Source: Saccopteryx bilineata
Lineage: Eukaryota > Chordata > Mammalia > Chiroptera > Emballonuridae
Assembly (NCBI RefSeq): GCF_036850765.1
Contig: NC_089495.1
Location: forward strand, 117,699,033-117,763,032
Length of the DNA: 64,000 nucleotides
Direction of reading: 5' to 3'
Positions 1 to 11,208 of this stretch are shown one piece after another. The position numbers and the translations under genes were made by a program. Position 1 is the first letter of the stretch. Every line of letters starts with the position of its first letter. The notes under the pieces were generated by a model, which saw only the letters and a program-made list of their open reading frames with translations, searched no databases and was not told the DNA's origin.

Positions 1-871
1 TTTTTATTGGATTGTTTGCTTGTTTGTTGTTGAGTTTTGTGAGTTCTTTGTATATTTTGGATATTAGACCCTTCTCTGAGCTCTTGTTTAAAAATATCAA
101 CTCCCATTTAGTCAGCTGTCTGTTTGTTTTGTTGTCAATTTCTTTTGCAGTGCAAAAGTTTCTTAGTCTGATATAGTCCCATTTATTTATCTTTGCCTTT
201 ACTTCCTTGCCTTTGGAGTCAAATTCATAAAGTGTTCTTTGTAACCAAGGTCCATGAGTTTAGTATCTATGCTTTCTTTTATGTATTTTATTGTTTCAGG
301 TCCTATATTTAGGTCTTGGATCCATTTTGAATTAATTTTAGTACAAGGGGACAAACTGTAGTCGAGTTTCATTCTTTTGCACGTGGCTTTACAGTTTTCC
401 CAGCACCATTTATTGAAGAGGCTTTCTTTTCTCCATTGTGTGTTTTTGGCTCCTTTATCAAAGACGATTTGACCATATACATGTGGTTTTATTTCCAGGC
501 TGTCTATTCTGTTCCATTGGTCTGAGTGTCTATTTTTCTGCTAATACTATGTGGTTTTGATTATCGTGACTCTATAGTATAATTTGAAGTCAGGTATTGT
601 AATGCCCCAGCTTCATTCTTTTTCCTTAGGATTACTTTGGCTATTCGGGGGTTTTTATAGTTCCATGTAAACCTGAAGATTTTTTATTCCATTTCTTTTA
701 AAAATGACATTGGATTTTTGATGGGAATTGCATTAAATTTGTATATTGCTTTGGGTAATACGGTCATTTTAACTATATTTATTCTTCCTATCCAAGAAGA
801 AGGAATATTTTCCCATTTCATTGTATCTTTTTTGATTTCCCTTAACAGGTAGTTTTCATTATATAGGTCCT

Positions 872-1342
872 TTACATTTTGTTATGTTTATTCCTAGGTG
901 TTTTTTTTGTTGTGGCAACCGTAAAAGGGATTATTTTTTTCAGTTCATTTTCTGAAGTTTCATTGTTGGCATAAACAACGGCAATAGACTTCTGTATATT
1001 AATTTTGTATCCTGTGACCTTACTGTATTGGTTTATTGTTTCTAATAGTCTTTTTGTGGAGTCTTTGGGGTTTTTGATATACAGGATCATATCATCTGAC
1101 AAAAGTCATACCTTTACTTCTTCTTTCTCAATACGATTGCCTTTTATTTCTTTCTCTTGTCTGACTGCTCTGGATAGAACTTCCAGCACTATGCTGAATA
1201 AGAGTGGAGAGAGTGGGCAATCTTGTCTTCTTCCTGATTTTAAAGGAAAAATTTTCAGTTTAATGGCATTTAATATGATGTTAGCTGATGGTTTGTCATA
1301 AATGGCTTTTATTATGTTGAGATATTTTCCTTCTATACTCAT
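872..1342 (-). pseudogene. L1 ORF2 reverse transcriptase core, frameshifted
   Basis: Two adjacent minus-strand frames carry the palm of L1 reverse transcriptase. The upstream piece has [10 protein letters not shown] and the [10 protein letters not shown] block (family QGCPLSP, so G is replaced by D). The downstream piece begins at the catalytic block, reading SDDMILYI where FADDMILYI is normal. A frameshift separates the two, so no functional enzyme can be made. Confidence 0.8.
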
Positions 1343-1520
1343 TTTTTTAGTGTTTTAAACATAAAATGATGTATTTTATCAAATGCCTTTTCTGCTTTTA
1401 TTGATAGGAACATATGGTTTTTGTTGTTTTGTTGATAATGCTATGTTACATTAACTGTTTTACATATGTTGAATGTTCCTCGTGATGCCGAGGTGAATCC
1501 CACTTGTCATGATGAATTTT

Positions 1521-1925
1521 TTTTTTTCTTTTTTTTTTTTTCATTTTTCTGAAGCTGGAAACAGGGAGAGACAGTCAGACAGACTCCCGCATGCGCCCGA
1601 CCCGGATCCACCCGGCACGCCCACCATGGGGCAACACTCTGCCCACCAGGGGGTGATGCTCTGCCCATCCTGGGCATCGCCATGTTGCGACCAGAACCAC
1701 TCTAGCACCTGAGGCAGAGGCCACAGAGCCATCCCCAGCGCCCGGGCCATCTTTGCTCCAATGGAGCCTTGGCTGCAGGAGGGGAAGAGAGAGACAGAGA
1801 GGAAAGCACGGCGGAGGGGTGGAGAAGCAAATGGGCGCCTCTCCTGTGCGCCCTGGCCGGGAATCGAACCCGGGTCCTCCGCACTCTAGGCCGACGCTCT
1901 ACCACTGAACCAACTGGCCAGGGCC
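1521..1925 (-). mobile_element. Long tRNA-derived bat SINE, inserted in the L1
   Basis: On the plus strand it begins with a T-rich tail, then CATTTTTCTGAAGCTGG, and ends with the inverted tRNA-like head finishing CCAGGGCCC. It sits inside L1 ORF2, with a short GAATT plus T-run repeat on both sides as target duplication. It belongs to the same family as nine other full-length copies here. Its CTCF-like core at 1643-1655 has one substitution (GGGTG for GGGCG). Confidence 0.9.
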
Positions 1926-2269
1926 CGAATTATTTTTTTAATATGTTGCTGTATTCAATTTTCTAGTATTTTGTTTAGGATTTCAGCATCTCTCATTAGT
2001 GATATCGGTCTGTAGATTTCTTTCTTTGTGTTGGCCTTGCCAAGTTTTGCTATGAGGGTTATGTTGGCCTCATAAAAATTGGAAATACTGCTTCTTCAAT
2101 TTTTTGGAAGACTTTGAGTAGAATAAGAACCATATCTTCTTTGACTGTTTGATAGAATTCACTAGTATAAGTGTCTGGTCCTGGACTTTATTTTTTGGGA
2201 GGTTTTAGATAGTTGTTTCTATTTCCTCTCTGCTTATGGCTCTATTTAGACTACTTCCTTTTTGCAGTT

Positions 2270-2987
2270 GAATTATAATTTCAAAGCTCTATGGTCATAA
2301 AATATGCTTGATATAATTTCAATCTTTCTGAATTTGTTGATGTTAGTTTTGTGGCCCAAAATATAGACAATGTTTAAGAATGTTCCATGTACACTGGAGA
2401 AAAATGTATACTCTGGCATTCTGGGATGAAATGACCTGTAGATGTCTACCATATCCAATTGTTCTAGTGTTTTGTTTAAGGCCAATATACCTTTATTGAT
2501 TTTCTCTTTGAATGAATGATCTAGAGCCATCAGTGGTATATTGAGGTCTCCAAGTATGACTGTATTTTTGTCGGTTTTTATTTTTAGATCAGTTAGTAAA
2601 TGTCTTATATACTTTGGTGCTACTTGGTTTGGTGCATATATATTAAGAAGTGTTATGTCTTTTTGATTCAATGTCCCCTTTATCATTATGAAATGAACAT
2701 CTTTGTCTCTGATTATCTTTGCTGTCTTGTCGTCAGCATTGTTAGATATAAATATGGCTACACCTGCTTCTCTCTGGATGTTATTTTTGCTTGGAGAGAG
2801 AATCATTTTCCAACCTTTCACTTTGAATTTGTTTTTATCCTTGTAGCTTAGATCTGTTTCTTAAAGGCAGCATACAGTTAGATTTTCTTTTCTAATCCAC
2901 TCTGCTACTCTATGTCTTTTTATTGGTGAGTTCAATCCATTTACATTTAATGTAATTATTGATTCTTGAGGGTTTCCTATTGCCATT
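2270..2987 (-). pseudogene. L1 ORF2 endonuclease domain, decayed
   Basis: A 182-codon open stretch (2821-2273) encodes the apurinic/apyrimidinic-type endonuclease of L1 ORF2. The landmarks are NIYAPN, ILGDLN (family GDFN) and a terminal DHRALKL in place of the usual SDH motif. By comparison with the second L1 of this window the ORF2 ATG should be at 2987; the codons between it and the open stretch are broken. In a live L1 this domain nicks the target at TTTT/AA. Confidence 0.8.
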
Positions 2988-3786
2988 TTATATATTGCTT
3001 TCTTATAGCTCTGTATCTTGTTTGGTTATTCTTTTTTGTTTTTCTGTCATTTGTTTTTGTTTGGTTGTATTCCATACTTATTTCCTCTGTTTCTTCTTTT
3101 TTTAAGCCCTGTGTTTCTGTAGTGGTTTTTTCAGGGGTGGTTACTATTAATAGAAAGGAGACATATCATGTTCACTGTAGTACATTATCTCATGAGTGCT
3201 TCTGCACTCCATCCTCCTTTGCTACTGTTAATCTTTGTCCTCTCCCCTTTTCTGTTTTTGTTGTCACAAATTAATCTTGTTTTTATTGTGATCGTGTTGG
3301 AGCTTTTACTTGTGTTTTTGTTTTTGTTTTGTTCTTTTTATCAGGTTGGATAACCCCCTTTAGTATTTCCTGAAGTGGCAGTTTTCTGGTGATAAATTCC
3401 CTCATCTTTTCTGTATCTGTGAATGTTTTTATTTCCCCTTTGTATTTGAAGGATAGCTTAGATGAATAGAGTATTCTTGGCTGGAAGTTTCTCTCTTTCG
3501 GTACTTTAAATATTGGGGTCCACTCTCTTTGGATTTATAGAGTTTCTTCTGAGAAATTTGATGATAGCCTAATGGGCCTTCCTTTGTATGTTGTATTCTT
3601 CTCTGCCCTGGCTATTTGAGGACTTTTTCTTTGTCATTGGTTCGTGATAATTTCATTATGATGTGCCTTAGAGCAGGTCTTTTTGGGTTAAGGGAATTCG
3701 CTGTTCTGTTTGCTTCTTGAATTCGAGGCTCTAATTCTTTCCATAGGCTGTAGAAGTTCTCGTCAATTGTTTGAGTATGTTCTCCA

Positions 3787-4022
3787 GCCTGACCATGCAG
3801 TGGCGCAGTGGATAGAGTGTCGGACTGGGATGCGGAGGACCCAGATTTGAGACCCCGAGGTCACCTCATCTGAGCACGGGCTCATCTGGCTTGAGCAAAA
3901 AGCTCACCAGCCTGGACTCAAGGTCGCTGGCTTGAGCAAGGGGTTACTCAGTCTGCTGAAGGCCCACGGTCAAGGCACATATGAGAAAGCAATCAATGAA
4001 CAACTAAGGTATCGCAACAGAA
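3787..4022 (+). mobile_element. tRNA-derived SINE, second family
   Basis: It begins GCCTGACCATGCAGTGG with an A box (TGGCGCAGTGG) and a B-box-like stretch, followed by text about GCTTGAGCAAAAAGCTC and GGTCAAGGCACATATGAG. It is flanked by TATGTTCTCCA at 3776-3786 and 4023-4033, a perfect 11-bp target duplication. The poly-A tail is almost absent. A fuller copy of this family lies on the minus strand at 56473-56813. Confidence 0.82.
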
Positions 4023-5329
4023 TATGTTCTCCATTCCATTTTCTCTCTCTTTGCCTTCTGATATACCCATTATTTTGTGTTGCTCTTTCTGATGGAGTCA
4101 GACAATTCCTGTAGGGCTTTCTCTTTTTTATTTTTTAATTTGTGAGTCTCTTCTTCTTTCTGTAGTATCTCTAGTTGCCTGTCTTCTATGTCACTAATTC
4201 TCTCCTCAATCTTGTCTATTAGCTAAGCTTGTTACCTCGTTTTTTATTTCATGTATTGAGTTTTTCCTCTCTGGTTCCTTTTTATAGTTTCAATTTTCTT
4301 GGTGAAGTACTCTTTTTGTTCATTAAATAGTTTTTTGAGCTCTCTAAATTACCTTTTCATGCTTTCTTGTATTTCACTGAGTATATTTAGGACTTCAATT
4401 TTGAATTCTCTGTCATTAACGCCTAGGTTTCCAAGTAATTGAAATTTTTTTCTAGAGATCTTTCATCACCTGTGTGAGCTATATCTTTGTCTTTTTTATC
4501 CATGATATTTTATTTCTTTTTCCTTAATGGCATTTTAGAGTGGTATGGTTAATAACACTAATAAGAGATAATTAAAAAAAATAAATTGAAAAAATACAGT
4601 GAAAAAATTAAAATTCTATAATAAGTGGAACAAAAATTACAGAAAACAAGGAGCAGAAATTGAGGAAAAATGACAAAAGAGATAAAAAATAAAGTAAAAA
4701 ACACGCAAAATGCCACAAAGAAATATATGAATCCAAAATATAATAATTTGTTGATAAATGATGATCGAATGAGAGAAATGAAAAAATAAAGGTTTTCGAA
4801 ATGAAACCCTCATAAAAAAACAAGAATGAAAAATGTAACAACTATGGATAATGAAGTTCAAAAGGAAAAGGAAAGAAAAAAATGAAAGAAGATAAAATGA
4901 CCAAAGTGGAAAAAAAAAGTTATAAAAATGTAATTCTTTCTGTCTTTGAGGTAGCTTCTTCCCTTTTTTTCGGCAGGTGGCGCTGTACTACAGGTTTTGT
5001 CCCTGTGGGGCTCTTGAACAAAGGTTTGCACTTGTGCGTGCTGTGGCAATGACATAGGCTTGGCCTCAGTCCTGTTGGTAGGTGGGGCTTGTTTGGGTTT
5101 GGAGGGTCCAACAATGGGAATCTCAGTTTTCCATGTACCTCTCTCCATGTCTCTCCCACTTGAGCTAGCAGCCTGGGGACTTAGCTGTGAGATTCGCTCC
5201 AGCTACTGCTTGCAGAGCAAGAGGCTTTACAAGCAGCCAGGTCCTTCCTCTAGTACCATTCAAAGTACAGTTCTGGGTAAGGCTGTGCCAACCATCACCG
5301 TCATCAAGAGAGGCAGGGCTTTGAGCCGA

Positions 5330-5475
5330 CTGCAGATCTAGCATCTTTCTAAGGGCCAGCAGACAGGTCTAGCACATCTCAGCATGCCACACACTGGGAG
5401 CTGATTGCAGATCAAGCACCTTTCTAAGGGCCCCCGGGCATGTCTACTACACCTCAGCACTCCACAGGTCTTATC
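5330..5475 (-). repeat. Tandem repeat inside L1 5'UTR
   Basis: Two diverged units of about 72 bp sit side by side. Both share GCAGATC, AGCA.CTTTCTAAGGGCC and CTCAGCA in the same order, at about 5331-5402 and 5407-5475. Repeated monomers are usual in L1 5'UTRs and often hold the promoter. A looser second duplication sits at 5720-5900 (around TGCACAAAG). Confidence 0.6.
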
Positions 5476-6304
5476 TCCACAGGCTTCTCCCTTGTGCACT
5501 GTTTGGTAGCGTGTAGCAAGCCACATGCATGCCCAGCCCCACAACTTCAGCAGTGCACACGGAGGCTTGCACCTGCCCACTTAGGTGCACAGCGCCTGTG
5601 ATCTCAGAGCCAGGAATGCAGGAATGAGCTTTGAAGCCTGTCTCGGCCCCGTGCAGGCGCCCCACTCGGACAGTCCCAGGTCCAAGAATCCTGGCTCTTG
5701 TGGATGTCCCGTGCTGGTGGTCATGGAGCTGGGGCTGCACAAAGACGCTGGCAACAGCCCATGCAGATGTCTATCTCTAATAATCTAGGGCTATGCCCTC
5801 CAGCCTACGTGCACGCATGCTCACACCAGTGGTGCCAGGTGGAGCCACTTGCACACCGCCCGTGATCGTGGATCTGGGAGTGCACAAAGCTGCTGGCACT
5901 GGTACTGGCTCCTGTGGGCACCCTGCACTGGTAACCTTTGTCAGAGCCTGCCGCCCGTGCATGCCCCATATCCGTCATCTCAGGCAGAGCTAGTGTGGTC
6001 TTCCTTCTGCTTGATCATCCATCCTAACCCAGCTTCCTCCCTCTGCCTCAGACCCTCTGCTTTACTCGTCTCCAGACAAAAGCAGCCCTTCCTCAGATCA
6101 GTGAGGAAAGTGATAAACCTCATTTTCCATCTTATTTCCTTCAAAGTGGATTATATATTCAGCCACCTTTTCACCCAGTCATACCTTTGTCTGGTATGTA
6201 TATTTTTCAGATGCTCCTGAGATTATTTTCTCTGTCTTTACTTGTGGAATTTGTTAAAATTTCAAGGGGAGATATCAGGAGCACCCCTCACGGCACCATT
6301 TCTC

Positions 6305-7915
6305 TGACATTACCACCCAAAAATTTATATAGAACTAAAAACAACCCGAATAGCCTCAGCAATCTTGAAAATAAAGAACAAAATGGGAGGTATCACACTT
6401 CCTGATATCAAGCTATAATACACGACCATTGTAATCAAAACAGCTTGGTACTGGCATAAGAACAGGCATATAGAGCAATGAACAGAACAGAGAACCCAGA
6501 AATAAGTCCATGCCTTTATGGTCAATTAAAATTTGACAAAGGTGGCAATAGTATCCAGTGGAGTAAAGACAGTCTCTGTATAAATGGTACTGAGAAATTG
6601 ACAGGTACATGCAAAAAAATGAAACTAGACTACCAACTTACACCATTTGTAAAAACAAATTCAAAATGGATAAAAGACAAATGTAAGTTGCAAAACTGCA
6701 GTAAACTCTCCGATATCTCTTTTAGCAATGTATTTGTTGATATATCTTGTTGGGCAAGTGAAATAACGGACAAAATAAACAAATGCGATTGTATAAAACT
6801 AAAAAGCTTTTGCACAGCAAAGGACACCATTAACAAAATAAAAAGACAACCCACTCTATAGGAGAACATATTCACAGACATATCTGATAAGGGGTTAATA
6901 ACCAAAATTTACAAAGAATTTATAAAACTCAACAGCAGAAAGGTAAACAATCCAATTAAAAAATGGGCAAAGGACCTGAATAAACACTTCTCCAAAAAGG
7001 ACAAATATAGATGGCCAACAGACATGTGAAAAAAATATCACTCATCAGAAAAATGCAAATTAAAATCATGATGGGTTATCACCTCACACTTGTCAGAATG
7101 GCTCTCATTAACAAATCAATGAACAAAAAGTGCTGGTGAGGATGCTGAGAAAAGGGAACCCTCCTGCACTGCTGGTGGGAATGCAGACTGATGCAGCCAC
7201 TGTGGAAAACAGTATGGAGATTGCTCAAAAAATTAGAAATGAAGCAGCCTTATGACCCAGCTCTCCCACCTTTAGGAATATATCCTAAGAATCCTAAAAC
7301 ACTAATTAAAAAAAGACATGCACCCCCATGTTCACTGCAGCATTGTTTACAATAGGCAAGATTTGGAAACAACATCTGGAAACAGCCCAAGTGTCCATCA
7401 GTGGACAAGTGGATAAAAAAGCTGTGGTATATTACACTATGGAATACTATGCAGCTGTATTCAGGAAATGTAGGAAATCTTACCTTTTGCAACAGCATAG
7501 ATGGACCTGGAGATTATTAAGCTAAGTAAAATAAGCCAGACAGAGAAAGACAAATACCATATGATCTCACTTATATGTGGAATCTAATGCATACAATAAA
7601 CTGAGGAACAAAATAGAGGCAGGGTCATAGGGAACAGATGAATGGCTGTCGGAGGGAAGAGGAAGAGGGAATGGGATCAAAGAAGGTGAAGGGATTAGCC
7701 AAAATCATGTATACATAACATATAGATCCAGACAACAGGACAGCAACAGCCAGAGGGAAAGAGGGAGAGGAAATACGGGGGGGAAAGGGGGGACATGAGG
7801 TGGAAAGAGACTTTGCATGAGGCATCGGGGGGCATAATGTGGGGTGTAGAGGGTGTTATATTGAGTGGGACACTTGGAACCATGGTAACATAATAAATTT
7901 GAAAAAAAATACATG
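6305..7915 (+). mobile_element. LINE-1 3' part (end of ORF2 plus 3'UTR)
   Basis: A plus-strand 5'-cut L1. It starts in ORF2 near the ATASAILK-type segment and holds the block encoding [16 protein letters not shown] and the HSKDSL-like segment. It then runs through the C-terminal region (7320-7500) and a purine-rich 3'UTR ending near a poly-A-like run at 7900. The open stretch 6478-6861 is the longest intact piece. It is very like the L1s at 17700 and 42285, so these share a subfamily. Confidence 0.85.
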
Positions 7916-8060
7916 AGGTGACAAATATGTTACTAGGAGGAATCTTTCATACATCAAACAATGTACACATACATCAAATCATCACAAGGTGTACTTTAAA
8001 TATCCTATAATTTTATTTATCAATTATACTTCAATAAAGCTAAAATAACAAATAAGACTT
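7915..8060 (+). mobile_element. Probable older L1 3'UTR remnant
   Basis: AT-rich text with TATACTTCAATAAAGC, resembling the 3' ends of old mammalian L1s (polyadenylation signal AATAAA at about 8033). No target duplication could be found. It may instead be the far tail of the preceding element. Confidence 0.4.
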
Positions 8061-8199
8061 TTATTTAAATGACTCCTTAATAAAGAATTGTTCAGTGAGA
8101 ATACTCAGACTATTAAGTAGATGTGGATCACACACAAAGTAATACAAATTCCAAGCAATGACAATTTATAAAATGACTAAACTTATTTTTCAATTTTTC

Positions 8200-8442
8200 C
8201 ATTAATTTGGGAGAGAGAGAATGAAATTGGGAGGGAGGAAGAGAGGAAGGAAGGGAGAGGGAGGAAGGGAGAGGGAGAGGGAGAGAGAGAAAGAGAGAAA
8301 CATCAACTCACTGTTCCACTTAGTTGTTCCATTTTAGTTGTGCGCTCACTGTTTGCTTTCATACGTGCCCTGACCCAGATCAAACCCCTGACCTTGGTGC
8401 GTGGGTACAACACTCTATCCATTGTGTCACCTGGCCATGGCT
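8200..8442 (-). mobile_element. tRNA-derived SINE with GA-rich tail
   Basis: The right end reads as an inverted tRNA-like head (ATGGATAGAGTGTTGTACC on the minus strand, A box TGACACAATGG). The middle contains the inverted AGGGCACGTATGAAAGC block. The left end is a (GGGA/GA)n tract at 8213-8297 that forms the degenerate tail. It is older than the long SINE family: many substitutions and no clear duplication. Confidence 0.7.
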
Positions 8443-9194
8443 AATATGACTGATCTTATACAGACACTTTTCATAAAGTCAAAATAGTTTGAAATTAAAG
8501 ACTTTTATAATGGCTTTTTCTGTGTTAAGAAGTCATTGTAAGTGGAAATAGTTAAAAATAAAAAAAAGCCTTAATAATTGTAAGTACAGTGACCTAGGAT
8601 TAATCCTACACAGCCCATTTACTTTTATCTAAACCCTTGTCCTATTTTAAAATTAATAGTGTAAGCATACAAGGCCACAGGATAAGAATTCACATAAAAA
8701 TAACTGAACCAGGGTTTCAAAAATAGAAAAGCACAGTTACTCAGGTTATCAAACATCTACTTTGCAAACCTTTTAGAAATACACTCTATGTGTGTTTATA
8801 CATATGGAATAGTACAAATAGTACAAATTCAGCAATCCCCTTCCTATTCACCTAGCGGATCATGACTGGTCCCAACCGTGCGGTTCTCAAGGTTCATGTG
8901 GGTACAGAACACGCACACGGGGACTGCAAGAATGGCGGTGTTTCTGAAGGCTTTGTGGGAGACAGTGCGACAGTGCACATATGACAGAGAGAAGGGAGAA
9001 CTGGCAATGTGGGCTCAAGACCTGGCCTCCCCACATCTGCGGCTGTGGGCAAGCCCCCTAGTCTTCTCAGGAGGAGTCCATTCTTCCACTAGTGAAGGCT
9101 ATCCCAGTGGCCACTTTCATTTCTCCAAGACTTGACAAAGATAAATCAAGACAGTAAAGGTCAAAGTGATCTTAAATACAACCTTGCTACACAA
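8443..9194 (+). other. DCLK1 intron 2, no feature seen
   Basis: Unique-looking AT-rich DNA. The only open stretch (85 codons from 8878) has no recognisable domain and no splice or promoter context. Confidence 0.5.
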
Positions 9195-9210
9195 AAGAAA
9201 ATCATCTGAG

Positions 9211-9602
9211 GCCCTGGCTGGTTGGCTCAGCGGTAGAGCGTCGGCCTGGCGTGCGGGGGACCCAGGTTCGATTCCCAGCCAGGGCACATAGGAGAAGCGC
9301 CCATTTGCTTCCCCTCCCCCACCCCCTCCTTCCTCTCTGTCTCTCTCTTTTCCTCCCGCAGTCAAGGCTCCATTGGAGCAAAGATGGCCCGGGCGCTGGG
9401 GATGGCTCCTTGGCCTCTGCCCCAGGTGCTAGAGTGGCTCTGGTCGCCACAGAGCGACGCCCCGGTGGGGCAGAGCATCGCCCCCTGGTGGGCAGAGTGT
9501 CACCCCTGGTGGGCGTGCCGGGTGGATCCCAGTCGGGCGCATGCGGGAGTCTGTCTGACTGTCTCTCCGTTTCCAGCTTCAGAAAAATACAAAAAAAAGA
9601 AA
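9211..9602 (+). mobile_element. Long tRNA-derived bat SINE
   Basis: A full copy with a perfect 16-bp target duplication AAGAAAATCATCTGAG at 9195-9210 and 9603-9618. The head has an A box (TGGCTCAGCGG), a B box (GGTTCGATTCC) and a 7-bp acceptor stem GCCCTGG/CCAGGGC. The body contains GATGGCCCGGGCGCTGG and CTAGAGTGGCTCTGG, and the tail is A-rich. A CTCF-like core lies inverted at 9479-9491. Confidence 0.95.
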
Positions 9603-9618
9603 AAGAAAATCATCTGAG

Positions 9619-11202
9619 GCTGTAGTAAGCATGAAAGTTAAAAAGTTAAACTACGAGATATCGGTAAGCAGGTTTTCGATTAGAAGGGTCACTGTTTCTA
9701 GCTATGCAATCATCAGTAGACAGCACTTTGGCTCCATCTCGCTGTGAGGACGCCCCAAACCTTTCCCAGGCGGCACACAGCCCCAACTTCAGCTAGCAAA
9801 ACCCCACCCTGTCAGAATTCTGTGCTACTCAAAGATATGCAATCATCTTATTATTTGTTGAGTTTATAATAATTACTAAGCTAATAATTAAAACAAAAGC
9901 ATAGAGTGGTTTACACCTCAACAAAGAAAACTTTTAACACTAGAAAAGAAAATAATTAGAAAAGGGAAGAATTTTAACACACTCACATAACAGTATGGAA
10001 TGGGTGTGGAAAGAGAAAAGAAGCACTTTTTTTACCCTACAGCTCCTTAGAGAAAGCACACTAAAAATTCTTAAAAGCATGGTGACTCCAAGAAAGTAAT
10101 ACAGTTCGTTTCAAGTAATATGGATTGTTTCAAGTAAGGACAAGGAGAAGGCACCTGACTTTAACGCGTGCTATGGCTATGAGGCTCCCCTGCTGGTTTA
10201 TCAGATTGATAGGCTGGAATGAAGCCCTGGCAAAGGGCGTGCAGCTCCAACAAGGAGGATACTGATGCTAAGGGGAAAGGGACAGCTCAAGCCAGGGAGG
10301 AAGCTGACCCAAACCCATGCCTGCACTCCACGTGGCCCAGACATGGAGCACTCTACTCCAGCACTAGGGGCTCGGAAAAGGCCAAAGACAGGTTCCCTTC
10401 TACTAATAAGCTTCTATGTAATTGTGCAACTGTATTTATGTTACATCTATTTGACTCCACATATTAGCTACTTTTATTTCCATCACAATTCTGAACTTCT
10501 CCCTAACACTAAAGACCTGGCCTCTGTTTTAACTCAGTTAAATTATGATTTAGTTTAAAAAAATAGCCTTTAAAAAAATCTCATATATATCACTGATCAT
10601 TGTAAATTAATAAGTTGTGATTGTTCTGAATGAGAAGAAATCATAGTCTTGATTTGGTCAAATAGCTCTGGATAGCCAGTATTTAATCTCTTTCTTACTG
10701 GGGCCAAGAATTAAGAAGTAGGTTATATTCTTCAATAGAATCATCAGTAGGTTGCATTTAAGCCCTGACATGAGGTATGCACATTAAAGGTCACTGAGAA
10801 ATAACAAAACAAAGTAAAAACTTGTAATTACTTATTAAAAAAATGTGTAAATGATCATTATAAAACTGATAATTGCATACTTCTTTTCATGTACACTAAG
10901 CCATCCCAAAATTTTAAGGTGTAATTTCTAGTGTTAACAATAAAATGAAAGTTAATTCATCCAAACCAAAGATATGTTTGAACAAAAATGCCTGTGATAT
11001 TGTGACTTACAATAAGAAATGTATGTTTGGTCTTCAGGTCTTCATATCATTTCTGGAACAGAGCCACTAAAACCCTTGGAATTTGTGAAGTGATAAGAGC
11101 AATCAAGGCATCTCGATATGCCCTCTCAACCACACCTGAGTTTATGTTAATGCAGTGACCTTGGTAGCATCTATGGATGGGGCGGGATGCCAGGGAAAAC
11201 AG
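9619..11202 (+). other. DCLK1 intron 2, unique sequence
   Basis: No coding exon, RNA gene or recognisable repeat was found. The open stretches at 10219-10558 lack known domains and overlap in two frames. Confidence 0.5.
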
Positions 11203-11208
11203 CAATGT

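Larger units (their letters stand above)
1..6300 (-). mobile_element. LINE-1 element, 5' two-thirds, runs off left edge
   Basis: Reading the minus strand from right to left, the order is 5'UTR (about 6290-4500, GC-rich with internal repeats), ORF1 region (about 4500-3340, coiled-coil type and heavily mutated), ORF2 start near 2987, endonuclease (2987-2270) and reverse transcriptase (about 1700-870). The ORF2 C-terminal part continues to base 1, so the 3' end lies outside the window. Two SINEs interrupt it, at about 1521-1925 and 3787-4022. Many frameshifts and stops show it is dead. Its 5' end abuts a plus-strand L1 fragment at about 6305, so it probably inserted into that older L1. The overlap in ORF2 content between the two argues against a single twin-primed inversion. 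Confidence 0.88.

Noticed and set aside
1..6300. Twin-primed inversion joining the L1s at 1-6300 and 6305-7915
   Set aside because: The two parts both contain the ORF2 C-terminal region, which a single inverted insertion cannot duplicate.
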